A stretch of DNA of 64,000 nt from Gnomoniopsis sp. IMI 355080 (lineage: Eukaryota; Ascomycota; Sordariomycetes; Diaporthales; Gnomoniaceae): the NCBI GenBank assembly GCA_027946555.1, contig JAPEVC010000081.1:78055-142054 (forward strand), written 5' to 3'. How positions within the stretch are numbered: position 1 is the stretch's first letter; each line of letters starts with the position of its first letter. Of this stretch, positions 54,349 to 64,000 are shown in pieces. The position numbers and the translations under genes are program-made. Below the pieces are notes generated by a model. It was given only the letters and a program-made list of their open reading frames with translations, was not told where the DNA came from and did no database searches.

Positions 54349-56797
54349 AATAGTCGGGAAAATAGTGTGGGCAGATGGGGTATGAGTGCAGCTGCCAGCT
54401 GCCAGCTTACCAGCATTGCAATGCGGACGTGCAGACGTCGTCCTCATGCGGCTTAAGTTCATTGGATCGGGGCAGGGTTGCACTGACAGCCTCTGACACG
54501 GCGGGAGGAGCCCCAGCTCACCCAACCTTTGGAGCGTTGAACCTTGAACCCCTCCTACTGGGCTCGCATCGTCGGGTTGGGTGATTCGCGCATGTTCCTG
54601 GTGATTGTTCCAATGTTTCGTTTGGTCGCCCTGCACTAAGATGAGGCCCAGGATGGCCCCAGAATGCTGCACCCCATCCACTGAGCAGGATCCTGGCCAG
54701 GACCAATGGCGCATAAACAATCGACCTCTGAAATAGATTGCCTACGTAGACCGGGGCGAGGGCAAGGACGACAGCATGAAGGGTTAAAGGCACACTATCA
54801 TGTTGTCAACGAGGCCTGCAGTAACTTTGCTTTGGCTTGATCCGGTCCGATTCCAAAGATATCTCGTGCTTGCAAGGGGCCTTGCGGAGGAGCGGCACCT
54901 GGCACGGAAGGAAGGCATGATGGCCAGGATCGGTGCGGTGCGCCTTCTCAATTCTGCTGCCCTTGGAAGCCCTTCCCACCGCCGAGGTAGACTGCTTCCT
55001 GCACCTTCCCCAGACGACAGGCATAGGCACGAGCACAAGCACAGGCACAGGCAGTCGCCCTCTTTCTTGTCTGGTCTTGTCTAGTCCGGTCTGGTCTCTG
55101 CACCCGCATCCCAGGACCAGAAATTAACCTACCCACACCAAGCCAAACTCAATCCATCTCTTCCCATTCCGTCTTGAGGCCTTCTCTCTATTGTGCCTCA
55201 GGCCCTCGATCCCGACTCACCAATCAAATCTCCAGTCATTGTTGCACTGCCACTCACATGTCGATCATGATCCATGGTCCTACGCTGAAATCTGCCCTGT
55301 TTTTGATTTACTCTGAACCTCCTCAAACCCAGACATTTGTGCGTGCCTGTCTTTGGCATCTGAATCACTACTCAACCAGAATCAGCACCACCCTACGGAT
55401 AGATGTCCCTCAATCTACCAGTCCGGACACCTGACACTGTCGGAACTTCTCCATACACCCCCAATCTGCCATCACCATCCCACTGCCACCTTCCTGCCTG
55501 GCCTTGCTTGAATCTGTTGTCTTTTTCCTCGACAGGCTAAGAGCGAGACATTCCGCGCGAGGCTCTAGAACCTTGGTGTAATCTTGACCCGCCCGGTTCG
55601 ACCTCGCGCTACTCACCAACCACGTCTTTCCAACGTGTCCACAGGCGCTCAACACCCCAGCGCCGAGCGCCCAGTGCCCAGAACATCAGAGCTCAGAGCG
55701 CACACCACGCTACACTGGGCAGCAGGATCCACAGTCTCGGAAGCGACGGCCACACTACGCCCACTCCCCCCAGAGCCTCATTAGACTCGTCTGGTCCGCA
55801 AATACACCTGTCTTTGCCATTGTCTTGGCGAATTCGCCCAAACTAATATTCTGGGCCGATTATCCCCCCCCTCCCAACAACAACTGGGCTCTTTTGCATC
55901 AACCGACACAGCTCTCGGGGTGGACGGATACTCGCCCCATAGTCAGCCTGACTACGGCCTTGACACGGCGCTGGCAACCTCGGGCGATTTGACAGAGCTC
56001 GCGCTGGTGCAGCACAGGGCAAACAGGCGTAGAACTCTGCTTGTGGCCCGCCTATCAAGGTCACCCCCCTCACGGACACGACCATCTCCCGCGCTGTCTC
56101 CTCTGCGATCCACGGCCATCCCTGTTGCGCCCACCCCCGTTTTGTTCCCAGCAATTTACCGGCCTTCACCCCGCCCAACCCCGTCTTCCCAATTCTAAAG
56201 GTCACGCGCCAAGCATTTCCCCATATTGTTCAAGAGGCTCTGTTGCGCCGCATTCCCTAGACTTGGGGCTCTGCGGGCAGCTTGCGTTTACCTCGACCAC
56301 CACCCGTCCCCGGACTTGGCCTCCAACTTCCCAGCTCTTCTTCACTCGCACGTTCAGCCTCCAGTATCAAAAATCCGAGCAACGTTCAACTGAAACTTCC
56401 TGGACTCATTTTTTGTAAAATTAGGCCCTTTCCTCTTATTTAATTTAAAAAAAGGGGGGAAAGATCTTTCAGGACATTGCGGCCGCATTCGCATATTTTT
56501 GTTCAACCTTTCACCAAGGCAAGGGGCGCAGAGTGGCTGCCAATAAGAGCGAGAGCAACAGCAAACAAGATCACGGAGTAAGGCTGAGCAAGCCGAGCGG
56601 CACGGTTGCGTAGCAGCAAAGTGTCCATATTTCAGGAAAGGCTGGAACTTGGCCCATGTGAAGAGGAGGTTAGACAGCGGGGAACTTTGCGCGCCGATCG
56701 ACGCCTTCAGCCTTGTCTGCACAACCTTCCCTCGACCCCTCATGGCGAGTTCATCCACCTAGAATCGTTTGCAAGAGCTACGAGCCGAACAGCAGCC

Positions 56798-58322
56798 ATG
56801 ACGACAGCTACTGCTACGTCTGCTCATGACTTCTACGACCCTGATGCGGTGCTATCGCACAGTCCTGGTCTTGTCGCCACAAAGGTGAACACCCGACCAA
56901 GCCCCAGCCCTGAACCTGAGAAATTCTTGGTTCACGTCAGTCCTCCTTCAAATTCTCGTAGCGGTAGAGCTAAACGACCAAAGGTTCAAGCAAGCCAGGG
57001 CGATGCCGTCTTGATAGGGATCATGGGAAATGGAAGGGATCCGGAAATTGCTAGGGACGCCGGGTTACATCCGCTTCCTTGCGATGAGGACGAGGCAACT
57101 TCTCCAGACAGTGATGAATCTACAGATGAGAGAGAAGGCATGAGTACTTCACCGGAACGCCATCCTGTGGGCCTCGGCCGAAGAGCAGAAATGCCTCCCA
57201 GTCCTCCCAATGACCTCAAGATCCTAGCGGACAATGCGCTTGCGGCCTTGGACTTAAACCGCAAGTCGGTCAGTGACGACGGCCGGACACCAACAACAGT
57301 CGGAGATCCAGATACAGAAAAATCGCGGGCAATGGCGTCACCAACGTCCCCCACAATGAGACCGCAAACCGCCGTGCGAAACGACAGACCTCATCCTGTA
57401 TTTCCAACTCCATACAGCCCGGGTAGCATGTACACACCAAGGACTGGTTCTTTTGCCTCACCCACTGCAAGCATTGGACACGAAAGTCTCCCACCCATTC
57501 AGAATGCATCGCCCCGCTCCGACACAAACGGTGGAATTTCTCTACCCTCTCTCAAGGATCAGCTTGGGCCCGAGGCTCTATCTCCGTCCTTCTCACATTC
57601 ACCACCCGGGCCTGGCATGCTACATGGCATGCCTCGTCTTCCCTCCATGAGCCATGCATCACCGCCCATCTCGCCACACGATTTGATACCTCGCTCACCT
57701 CACCAACCGATCGTGCCGCCTGGTCCATATCCTCCATGGCTACCGAATGGGATGTCTCACCGGCCCAGCATTGACTACGCCAGTGGCAGTACGCCGAGCG
57801 ATCAGTCTGTTTCCACACCTGCGACATCTGCGTCGGTTACGGAGAGGATGAGCATCGAGGGTTTGGCGTTTTCCAACTCGGCGGAACAAGGACAGTATGT
57901 TTGCACGGTCGAAGGCTGCAAGGCACCACCCTTCCAGACGCAATATTTGTTGAATTCGCACGCCAATGTTCATTCGCAATCTCGACCGCATTATTGTCCC
58001 GTCAAGGACTGCCCTCGTGCAGAAGGCGGGAAGGGATTCAAGAGGAAGAACGAAATGATTCGGCATGGTCTTGTTCACGAGTCGCCGGGATATGTCTGTC
58101 CGTTTTGTCCAGACCGAGAACACAGATACCCAAGGCCAGATAATCTGCAAAGGTATGTTGGCAACCGAGAGACGGCTCTGTCTGGATGATGAGCTAAGAT
58201 TTGACAGACATGTTCGAGTACATCATCCTGATAAAGATAAGGACGACGGGCAACTTCGAGATGTGCTTTCACAAAGACCAGATGGCCCAAGTCGCGGTCG
58301 TCGAAGGCGTGGCGTCAGCTAG
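56798..58322 (+). CDS. C2H2 zinc-finger transcription factor
   Basis: Probable fungal DNA-binding regulator; I do not recognise the specific orthologue. Two exons, 56798-58152 and 58208-58322, give 489 residues. The frame is open 192 nt further upstream, but the ATG at 56798 is the first in a good context and starts MTTATATSAHDFYDPDAV. Residues 1-365 are Ser/Pro/Thr/Asp-rich and disordered with many SP/TP sites. Three C2H2-type fingers are at the C-terminus: Cys369 (YVCTVEGC), about 400 (HYCPVKDCPRAEGGKGF) and about 431 (YVCPFCPDREHRYPRPDNLQ). The last finger is completed only by the second exon, which supplies HVRVHH, so the 55-nt intron splits the zinc finger. The tail ends in a basic RGRRRRG cluster, a likely nuclear signal. 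Confidence 0.88.
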
Positions 58323-59634
58323 AGCTTGGATCACTAGACAGCATCTAGTTAAGCCCGCAGCTGTGTGCACCGTTCTCACGACCGCCGCAGAGCCCATACT
58401 AGACATCCTTGTGTTTGAAGACTCTCGAACAAGCTTATAGAGGAAAACCATACGCATGTCAGGAGCGTATGACGCAAGCAGTCGAGGAATTCCACCATGA
58501 ACGGCCCCTGCGTCTGTCAGAGGCCCAGGGCTCAAGATCAAGAAGCCAGTGCTGGATTCAGCAGCGACAACAATTCTCATGACCCAAAATTCACAGTACA
58601 TACTTCACTTTCCAAGATACCCAACAGCCGACTGTTCTTGACTGAATAGCATGGCATTTTATTCGCTCATTGTATATAGTTTTCGCACACATTCTTTTTG
58701 TGTCTTTTCCTTGGAAGTAGCAACAAAAGGAGATCGCAGTCAGGACTGTCTGGCTCGTGGGTATTGCCACTGTTATTGTGTTGGGTGGAGGCACTTTTCG
58801 GCGTTGGCGCTCTTTTACTGGGTGTCTTCACGATTTGAAGAACCATTGCCCTCTGCAGGACTTGGTGGCAAGCAGGCGTTCTTGGGCGTGGAAAGAAAAT
58901 CAGAGCAAACCAAAGAGGCATTCATTCTCCCAAGGACTATCGGTCGGTCCAGCGGTGCTACTTCGGCAATGCAGATTTTGCTTGTCGTGGTAAACATAGT
59001 TCCTCAATCTTCAAGAAATGTTGTCTCGGCAACGAGATCATAGGGCCAGTCAGTAAATGAAGCTTATTATCACTCAAATGCATGGACTTGTATCATTGAA
59101 TTCATTGCAGGTGTACGTCTACAACGCGACGGAATGAATGGAGGGGGGGGGCCATCGCGACCAGGCTTTAATCAATCGTCGGCGCTTCCATCATCGTCGT
59201 CCACTGGTCCTCTAAATACGACGGTCTCGTTGCTGCCTTCGGCCACCTCGAGCCCTCACTACAAACACTTCTCGAGCCTCGATCTGTCGTCCTTGCACGA
59301 GAAACAATACGTTGATTTGGATCTGTATGGCCCGAAGTGTGTCAAGGTGGTCGTTGTGGACAAAAGTGACAGGAGTTCGTTCTCCTTGCCAATGAGATCG
59401 AAGGTGGTGTCGGCATCGAGTTTCTTGCCAGTCTTGGTTTTGTCGCGTGTTGTCTTCACGTGTTGTCTTTATACTTCAGAACCCAACGTAAAGAGGTCCA
59501 GAGTTCCAAGACAAGCCAAGACTTTGTGGCATCCCAAAAAGTTTTTTGCAAGCAGGCAGACAACTTGTTTGAGCAGACCGTAAATGGCAAACGATCTTTT
59601 CATCTGTTTCCCATAGCTCTCACGCATCGAAACG
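58323..59634. other. convergent intergenic region
   Basis: 1.3 kb between converging stop codons of the C2H2 gene and palB. Only short overlapping ORFs; a G-run occurs near 59143. Nothing else recognisable. Confidence 0.6.
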
Positions 59635-62626
59635 CTAATCATCCACCTCCTCCCACTCACCAACTGCAACCCGTCCATCACTAAGCACGTCGACTTGTAT
59701 CCCTTGTCCAGCACGATGTGACAGCCCCATCTGTTCCACCACAAGCCACAACCCGCCTGTCCTCCTCGCGCTGTCCGGATCAAGATCCACCTCTGCCGTC
59801 CGCAGCCCCATACTCGCATCCGCAAACTCCCCGTCACTCGTCACAACGGCCGTGTGCGCGCGCGCCCCGCTCCCGTACTCAATACTCACGCGCACGCTCA
59901 CCGGCACGCCCGCTGGGCTCGTGGTCCCGGAGCTCGCGGCGCTGGCCCCGCCGTCCAGTATGCCCGCGCTGCGCGCGACGACGCTTGCCCGCGTCAGCCG
60001 CGCAAGGTTCAGCCGCGCACGCTTGCGCTCGCTCTCGCCGGCGCGAAAGACCACAGGTTCGAGCTCGGTGCGTAGCCGGCCTGCTGCGTCGGACAGCACC
60101 GGGCGCAGGGTGACGGGCACGTCGGAGCCGACACGCAGCACAAAGGCGGCGAGTTGGCCTGGTTCAAAAGTGGAGGCCACAATGGTGTACGTGCCCGGGT
60201 CGACGGCGCGAGCCTCGGCGAGCGCGCAGCCGCGGCGGTACTCGCCCGAGGACACGACAATATCGCGGACTGTGAGGGCGGTCACGCGCTGGCCCGAGGA
60301 CCAGACGAGGTCGACGTGGACGGGGACGTCGTCGGCGTCGGAGGCGAGGAGGAGCGAGATGGGTGTAGCGCGTGAGACGGTGAGGGCGTATTGCGGGTTG
60401 GTGAAGAAGGTGGGTGTGCGGGCGTTGCCACCGGCGGTGCGGCGTGTCCAGGAGCCGGGGACTTCGGCGTAGTGCGCGAGAGGCGATTCGGCGCGGGAGA
60501 TGGTGAGCGGGGCTCGTGAAAAGACGGAGAGGGTAAAGGTGTAGCGGGGGAGGGGGAGTGCGGCTTGCGCAACGACGACGGTGTAGGGGATGTTGGGCTT
60601 GGCGTCGAAGCGGAGGAGGGTCTGTGGGGAGTCGACGAAGGGGGACTGGTGCGCTGGTTGGGCGGGGAGCTGGACACGATGGCCTGAGGCAGTACTGAAG
60701 AGGTAGATGGACATGAAGCCCAGGCTATTGGAGACTTCGGCCAGGGAGGTGGCTGGAGGTTGGCGGGTTGCGCGGGACCGGGCGATAGGCAGCTCGCCGT
60801 CCTGGAAGTGCCGGGAGAGCAGAACCCAGACGGCGCCCGAGCTAGGGGCCGTGAAGGCGTATTGGGGATTGTGCGCGAAGGAGCGTTGCATGGCACGGCT
60901 GGGGAGTTCCCATGTGAAATGATGGTCTTGCCGATGGCTAAAGAGCGAAGGATTCCAGTTGAGATAGAGGGACTCAAAGTTCTGCACGACGTCGGAAAAG
61001 GAGATCCAGAAGGTGCCTGTCATGTCCTCGTACGGGCTTAAGGATGAATCGGAGTCAGCTCGGGGGATGCTGGGCCGCGATAAGGTTGGCGATGGTGGTG
61101 GATAGGCCTCTGCATCAATCGTCGTGGCCGATCCAAGGCCTTTCCACACAAGCCCGTCACACCAAGGGTTCTTGAGAAGCATGCGTTGCTCTCCTGTCTC
61201 GGTGAGCTTGAGATCCATCACGGCATAGTCGTGCTCGCCAGCGAGACCGAGGGTATCTTCTTCTTGCCGCGAAAGGCGACCTGTACCGAGCGTCACGACA
61301 ACATCGCCATACTCGTATGCAGTTTTGATACGCTTCCACGTCTGGTCTAGCTCGGTGTCGTCGCTTAGGAAAGATCAGCCAGACATTACTTTTTTTCCCT
61401 CTCCACGAGATGGAGGAGTCTTGTACATACCTTTGCAAAAATATTTGCTCCGGTATCCACCCGGTGAGAACCCAGAGATCTGTTCCAGAATTACTTCCTG
61501 GAAAATCATAGCCACCACGGATCTTCAGGTAGGCCTTTTCCATGAGCGCCGGCCATATGAGCTCTGGATTCCTGCGGTCGACGACGAAGAAGGTCCGTGA
61601 CGTCTTTGAGGCGGGCAGGCGATCGTCAACGACTATTTGTCTAAAACAGCCGTTGAAGTTGAGCCGGAACATGTATTTGCCGTTCTGCGAGGCGACTGGT
61701 CTGCCTTTATCATGGTCGAAAGGATATAGCAGTGTTGGCAGCAGCTGGAGATTGGTCAACGATACATTTCTTGGAAAGCCCAAATAGACGCGGCGGACTT
61801 ACAGAATTCTTCCTCCCCGGCTTCAGATGGCGCATCACGGCACATAGACTTGCGACCACCGAACAGTCGGTCGTGATGTCCTGCACGAGGTCACAGTCCG
61901 TCTTTGCCACCATCATGTTCTCATACAGCTCCGGACCGGAGTCGTTGAAGAGCTCGGCGGGACGTTTCCACCCATCGAATATCTCATTTTGTTTGGTGGA
62001 AAATGAGAATGGGGAAGGGTCACTGCACAACGTTAGATCACGGGCCCAAGTCGAAGCTACAAGTACGGGACATGGCTCACGTGAAGGGGGGCTCGTCTAG
62101 TCTCTTGCTCCGGAAGACGGATTGATCTGGATCACGATCCCAAGGCGGGAAAATGCTGCCGTGGAGCTTCGAGGACCGCAGCAAAATAGTCTTCTCATTT
62201 GTGGGCAATTCTCGCGACTGCCGAGGGCCTCTTGTTTTGGGTGCATTGGCAGACGATGCTGCTGCTGGTGGAGGCGCGGACCTCGGAGCTGCACCTGAGG
62301 CCAGCGGCTTGATGGTCTCGGCCAATGCTATCAAGTCTTGACATTTGCGCTTCAAACGTAACTTGTGGGCAGCGGTTGTGGCCTCTCTAACCGCCTTCAT
62401 GTACAGTTCAGCTGCCTGGATGGCATGGTCGAGAGCTTCCTGGCCAGAAGACTTGCTGATCTTGGCTTCATGTTCCTGCTGATTGGTTAGCTGCGGCTCG
62501 TTGTGGATGGATAATTGCACGCCGTGCTTGTGTACGTATATCTCTATGTATCAGTATATGTGTAGAGGGAAGAGGAAGGGGGTGGGGGTTGGCATGGGAG
62601 ACACGCACTCTAGCCTTGGCCTCCAT
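59635..62626 (-). CDS. palB: PalB/Rim13-type calpain-like protease of the ambient-pH pathway
   Basis: Cysteine protease that acts on ESCRT-III at the membrane in the Pal/Rim pathway and is needed for proteolytic activation of PacC/Rim101 at alkaline pH. Five exons on the minus strand: 62626-62609, 62478-62081, 62022-61803, 61744-61431, 61363-59635, totalling 892 residues. The first exon encodes only six residues (MEAKAR). An MIT-like helical region (about 14-75) would bind ESCRT-III. The catalytic triad is intact: Cys192 (ITTDCSVVASLC), His361 (GEHDYAV) and Asn382 (LKNPW). The substrate-cleft segment YLKIRGGYDFPGSNSGTDLW lies between. The C-terminal half holds two beta-rich calpain domain III-like units. 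It is divergent from the carrier gene, and GCCAAG sites in that interval could be PacC targets but are too short to claim. Confidence 0.95.
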
Positions 62627-63879
62627 GACGATAGGCTTTTGTAAAGTGAAAATGACTTGCTCAGATTGTCTCGTTCACCAAACCGCATTGTTACCAAGAG
62701 TCAAAACAACAATGGCAAGGAATACCAGCTCAAGCCCAGAGAACGAATACTTAAGCAATGTAATGGCGGTCACATCGCGACAAGAGAGCATGTGTGTGAC
62801 TAGGTACGTGGGTAAGCTTCGAGCTCGCAGCTTGGAGGAAGCGTCCCAGGACCGAAGTTAGATGTGTGGGCCCAGCCGGGCAGTGCAGTGATAGTCAGAG
62901 TCGAGCAAAAGTTACAGAGTGCTCGCTCTCAGCAGAATGCGTGCCAAGTCGAGTCAGTCCAAGGAAGAGAAGCGTCATCGGGGTGATTTGAGATGTGATG
63001 GTAGCATCTAAAAGGGCGAGTTGTCCAGACAAGACTTGCACTGCCGCAGAAGACGATGCATTGCAATGCGGTCCGATGTCTCAGCCGGCGCTTGCCAAAT
63101 CAAGGTATTACGGTTCGCCTTATAATCGACTGGTAATTTGCACCTTGTATCCGTCCCTCATAAACACGGACAATCGAGCATGGTCATGCGTTTTATTTTA
63201 TAAATTTCTATCCTTTATGTAGGGACGGGAATATTCTCTGGTGTCCTCGTTGTAGCGGGCGGCAGTACATATCGCTCAAGTCGACAAGACAGAGGGTTGT
63301 GTCCCTCTCGAAGCAAGAGGAGACGTCTACCCTCTTCTCGTAGTATGTCGGGAATTTGATGTTCGATTGTTTTGCAGCAATAGGAAATTACCTATTTTCC
63401 TTCGTCTATCTCTGCTCTCTCGAAGATGGGCCACTGTGTTGTCGACAGCCAAGCACCAGCCGGGCCCAGGTGCTAACATAGCAGATGCAAAATGACGTGC
63501 CGGTTCTCTTCGGCTGCGTGTGGTGAGCCGAGGTAAATGGGCTGCTGTAAACCACGCTTCTAGTATGCCCGGGCGTCACTTAGAGCCGATCTAACAATAC
63601 CGCGCCCCTCCATGATCCTCTTCACTTTTGATAGAACCATCGCTCCTCAAGAATATCGATTATTGTCTCTTTTTTTTTTTTGGTCCAACTCACAATCCCA
63701 CGGTCAACTGCGAAACCTTCTGTGAATTAGTAGCACTACTCTCATCAAAACCTGCTCCTCTACGGCTCCACGTTCGCCGGTGTTCGGCGCGCGCAAAGCC
63801 GTCGCGACAACCTCGCTACTGAGCCTCGGACCACTACAAATTACTGTTACCTCTTCTCACCTAACATAACAACCACCAA
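62627..63879. promoter_or_regulatory. divergent promoter region palB / carrier gene
   Basis: 1.25 kb between divergent start codons, with a 12-T run at 63670-63681. Two GCCAAG hexamers (62942-62947 and 63449-63454) match the PacC core, but this is expected by chance in a region of this size. Confidence 0.4.
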
Positions 63880-64000
63880 ATGGCCATTCAGTCAAAATCC
63901 GCGCCCATCGGGCCCTGGGGCAAGGCTACAGCAGGTGCTACAGGCGCTGTGCTTGCCAATGCGCTGGTCTACCCTCTTGACATGTGCGGCCCCATTCCCC
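63880..64000 (+). CDS. mitochondrial-carrier-family protein, first exon only (cut by window edge)
   Basis: ATG at 63880 (context CCAAATGG) opens MAIQSKSAPIGPWGKATAGATGAVLANALVYPLDM-type sequence: the first transmembrane helix of a mitochondrial carrier ending in the PLD of the Px[DE]xx[KR] signature. The exon ends at 63983 in phase 2, with a GTGCGG donor splitting the signature; the rest lies outside. GPWG followed by AGATGAVLANALVYPLD is the pattern I associate with the peroxisomal adenine nucleotide carrier (Ant1/PMP47), which imports ATP for fatty-acid activation. With only 34 residues, that assignment is provisional. Confidence 0.7.
   Translation, partial: MAIQSKSAPIGPWGKATAGATGAVLANALVYPLDMCGPIP

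Larger units (their letters stand above)
49445..56797. other. 7.4-kb gene-poor region upstream of the C2H2 regulator
   Basis: No ORF resembles a known protein. ORFs of 130-220 codons (for example 51818-52357, 52948-53532 and 54058-54720, all minus) overlap opposite-strand ORFs and are not supported. Contents that can be named: a coding relic at 49574-49687, a 15-bp tandem duplication at 49713-49742, a decayed tRNA-like sequence at 50440-50512, a 9-bp tandem repeat at 53339-53379, and (GCAACA)4 at 54325-54348. From about 55.0 kb the plus strand is pyrimidine-rich, as in a promoter and long leader of the C2H2 gene. Confidence 0.5.

Noticed and set aside
54058..54720. Minus-strand 220-codon ORF with a poly-Cys run
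   Set aside because: The Cys run is the translated (GCAACA)4 microsatellite; opposite-strand ORFs overlap and no domain is visible.
28860..56797. Transposon or RIP-affected block in the gene-poor regions
   Set aside because: No terminal repeats, transposase or reverse-transcriptase similarity, and no AT-rich, TpA-biased composition typical of RIP.
62942..63454. Two GCCAAG hexamers (PacC core) between palB and the carrier gene
   Set aside because: About this many matches to GCCARG are expected by chance in 1.25 kb on two strands.
1..64000. Secondary-metabolite cluster, CRISPR array, prophage or plasmid features
   Set aside because: No polyketide synthase, peptide synthetase, terpene synthase or prokaryotic features anywhere; the genes are unrelated eukaryotic housekeeping and regulatory genes.

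Overview
The window is nuclear DNA of a filamentous ascomycete (Pezizomycotina). The evidence is: genes interrupted by short introns (mostly 52-135 nt) with GTATGT/GTGAGT/GTAAGT-type donors and CTAAC-like branch points; fungus-specific families (a PalB-type calpain with an N-terminal MIT-like segment, a Zn2Cys6 regulator, a DUF5321-like mitochondrial protein, a two-cysteine-pair sirtuin of the SIRT4-like fungal type); GC near 50 percent; and no operons, Shine-Dalgarno sites, CRISPR or phage features. I cannot fix the class below Pezizomycotina. All exon-intron models were derived by eye from reading-frame continuity plus GT/AG sites.

Layout. 1-984: 3' end of an unidentified Ser/Pro-rich gene. 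3083-6425: PIK1 phosphatidylinositol 4-kinase (6 exons). 7666-8715: unidentified fungal protein, converging on an NC2-alpha/BUR6-type histone-fold protein (10980-9937, minus). 14001-12448 (minus): membrane-anchored alpha/beta-hydrolase, 4 exons. 16658-14731 (minus): xylulokinase. 18959-17485 (minus): cation diffusion facilitator, probably mitochondrial. 20199-21410: SIRT4-like sirtuin, converging on a mitochondrial DUF5321-like gene (22144-21463, minus), which shares a 304-nt divergent promoter with separase ESP1 (22449-28859, one 6.4-kb exon). 28860-38167: a 9.3-kb gene-poor stretch upstream of a Zn2Cys6 transcription factor (38168-41531). 44138-42131 (minus): KRI1, divergent from a Rab5-type GTPase (44709-45419). 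46249-49444: RBBP6-like RING protein with an RD/RE-rich tail. 49445-56797: a second 7.4-kb gene-poor stretch, with a decayed tRNA-like sequence and a coding relic, upstream of a C2H2 transcription factor (56798-58322). 62626-59635 (minus): PalB calpain, divergent from the first exon of a mitochondrial-carrier-family gene (63880 to the window edge).

The genes are mostly housekeeping functions (phosphoinositide signalling, transcriptional repression, chromosome segregation, ribosome biogenesis, endosomal traffic, pentose catabolism) plus regulators. They do not form a biosynthetic cluster or a dedicated pathway. PIK1, Rab5 and PalB all act on the Golgi/endosome/ESCRT membrane system, but their linkage here looks incidental. 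I did not find a convincing new multi-gene system. The points most worth a second look are the two large gene-poor regions upstream of transcription factors, the recurring TAGGTACCTA-type palindromes confined to non-coding DNA, two introns that are multiples of three and stop-free (possible in-frame retention), a tRNA relic, and the RING gene that looks like RBBP6 without its DWNN domain.
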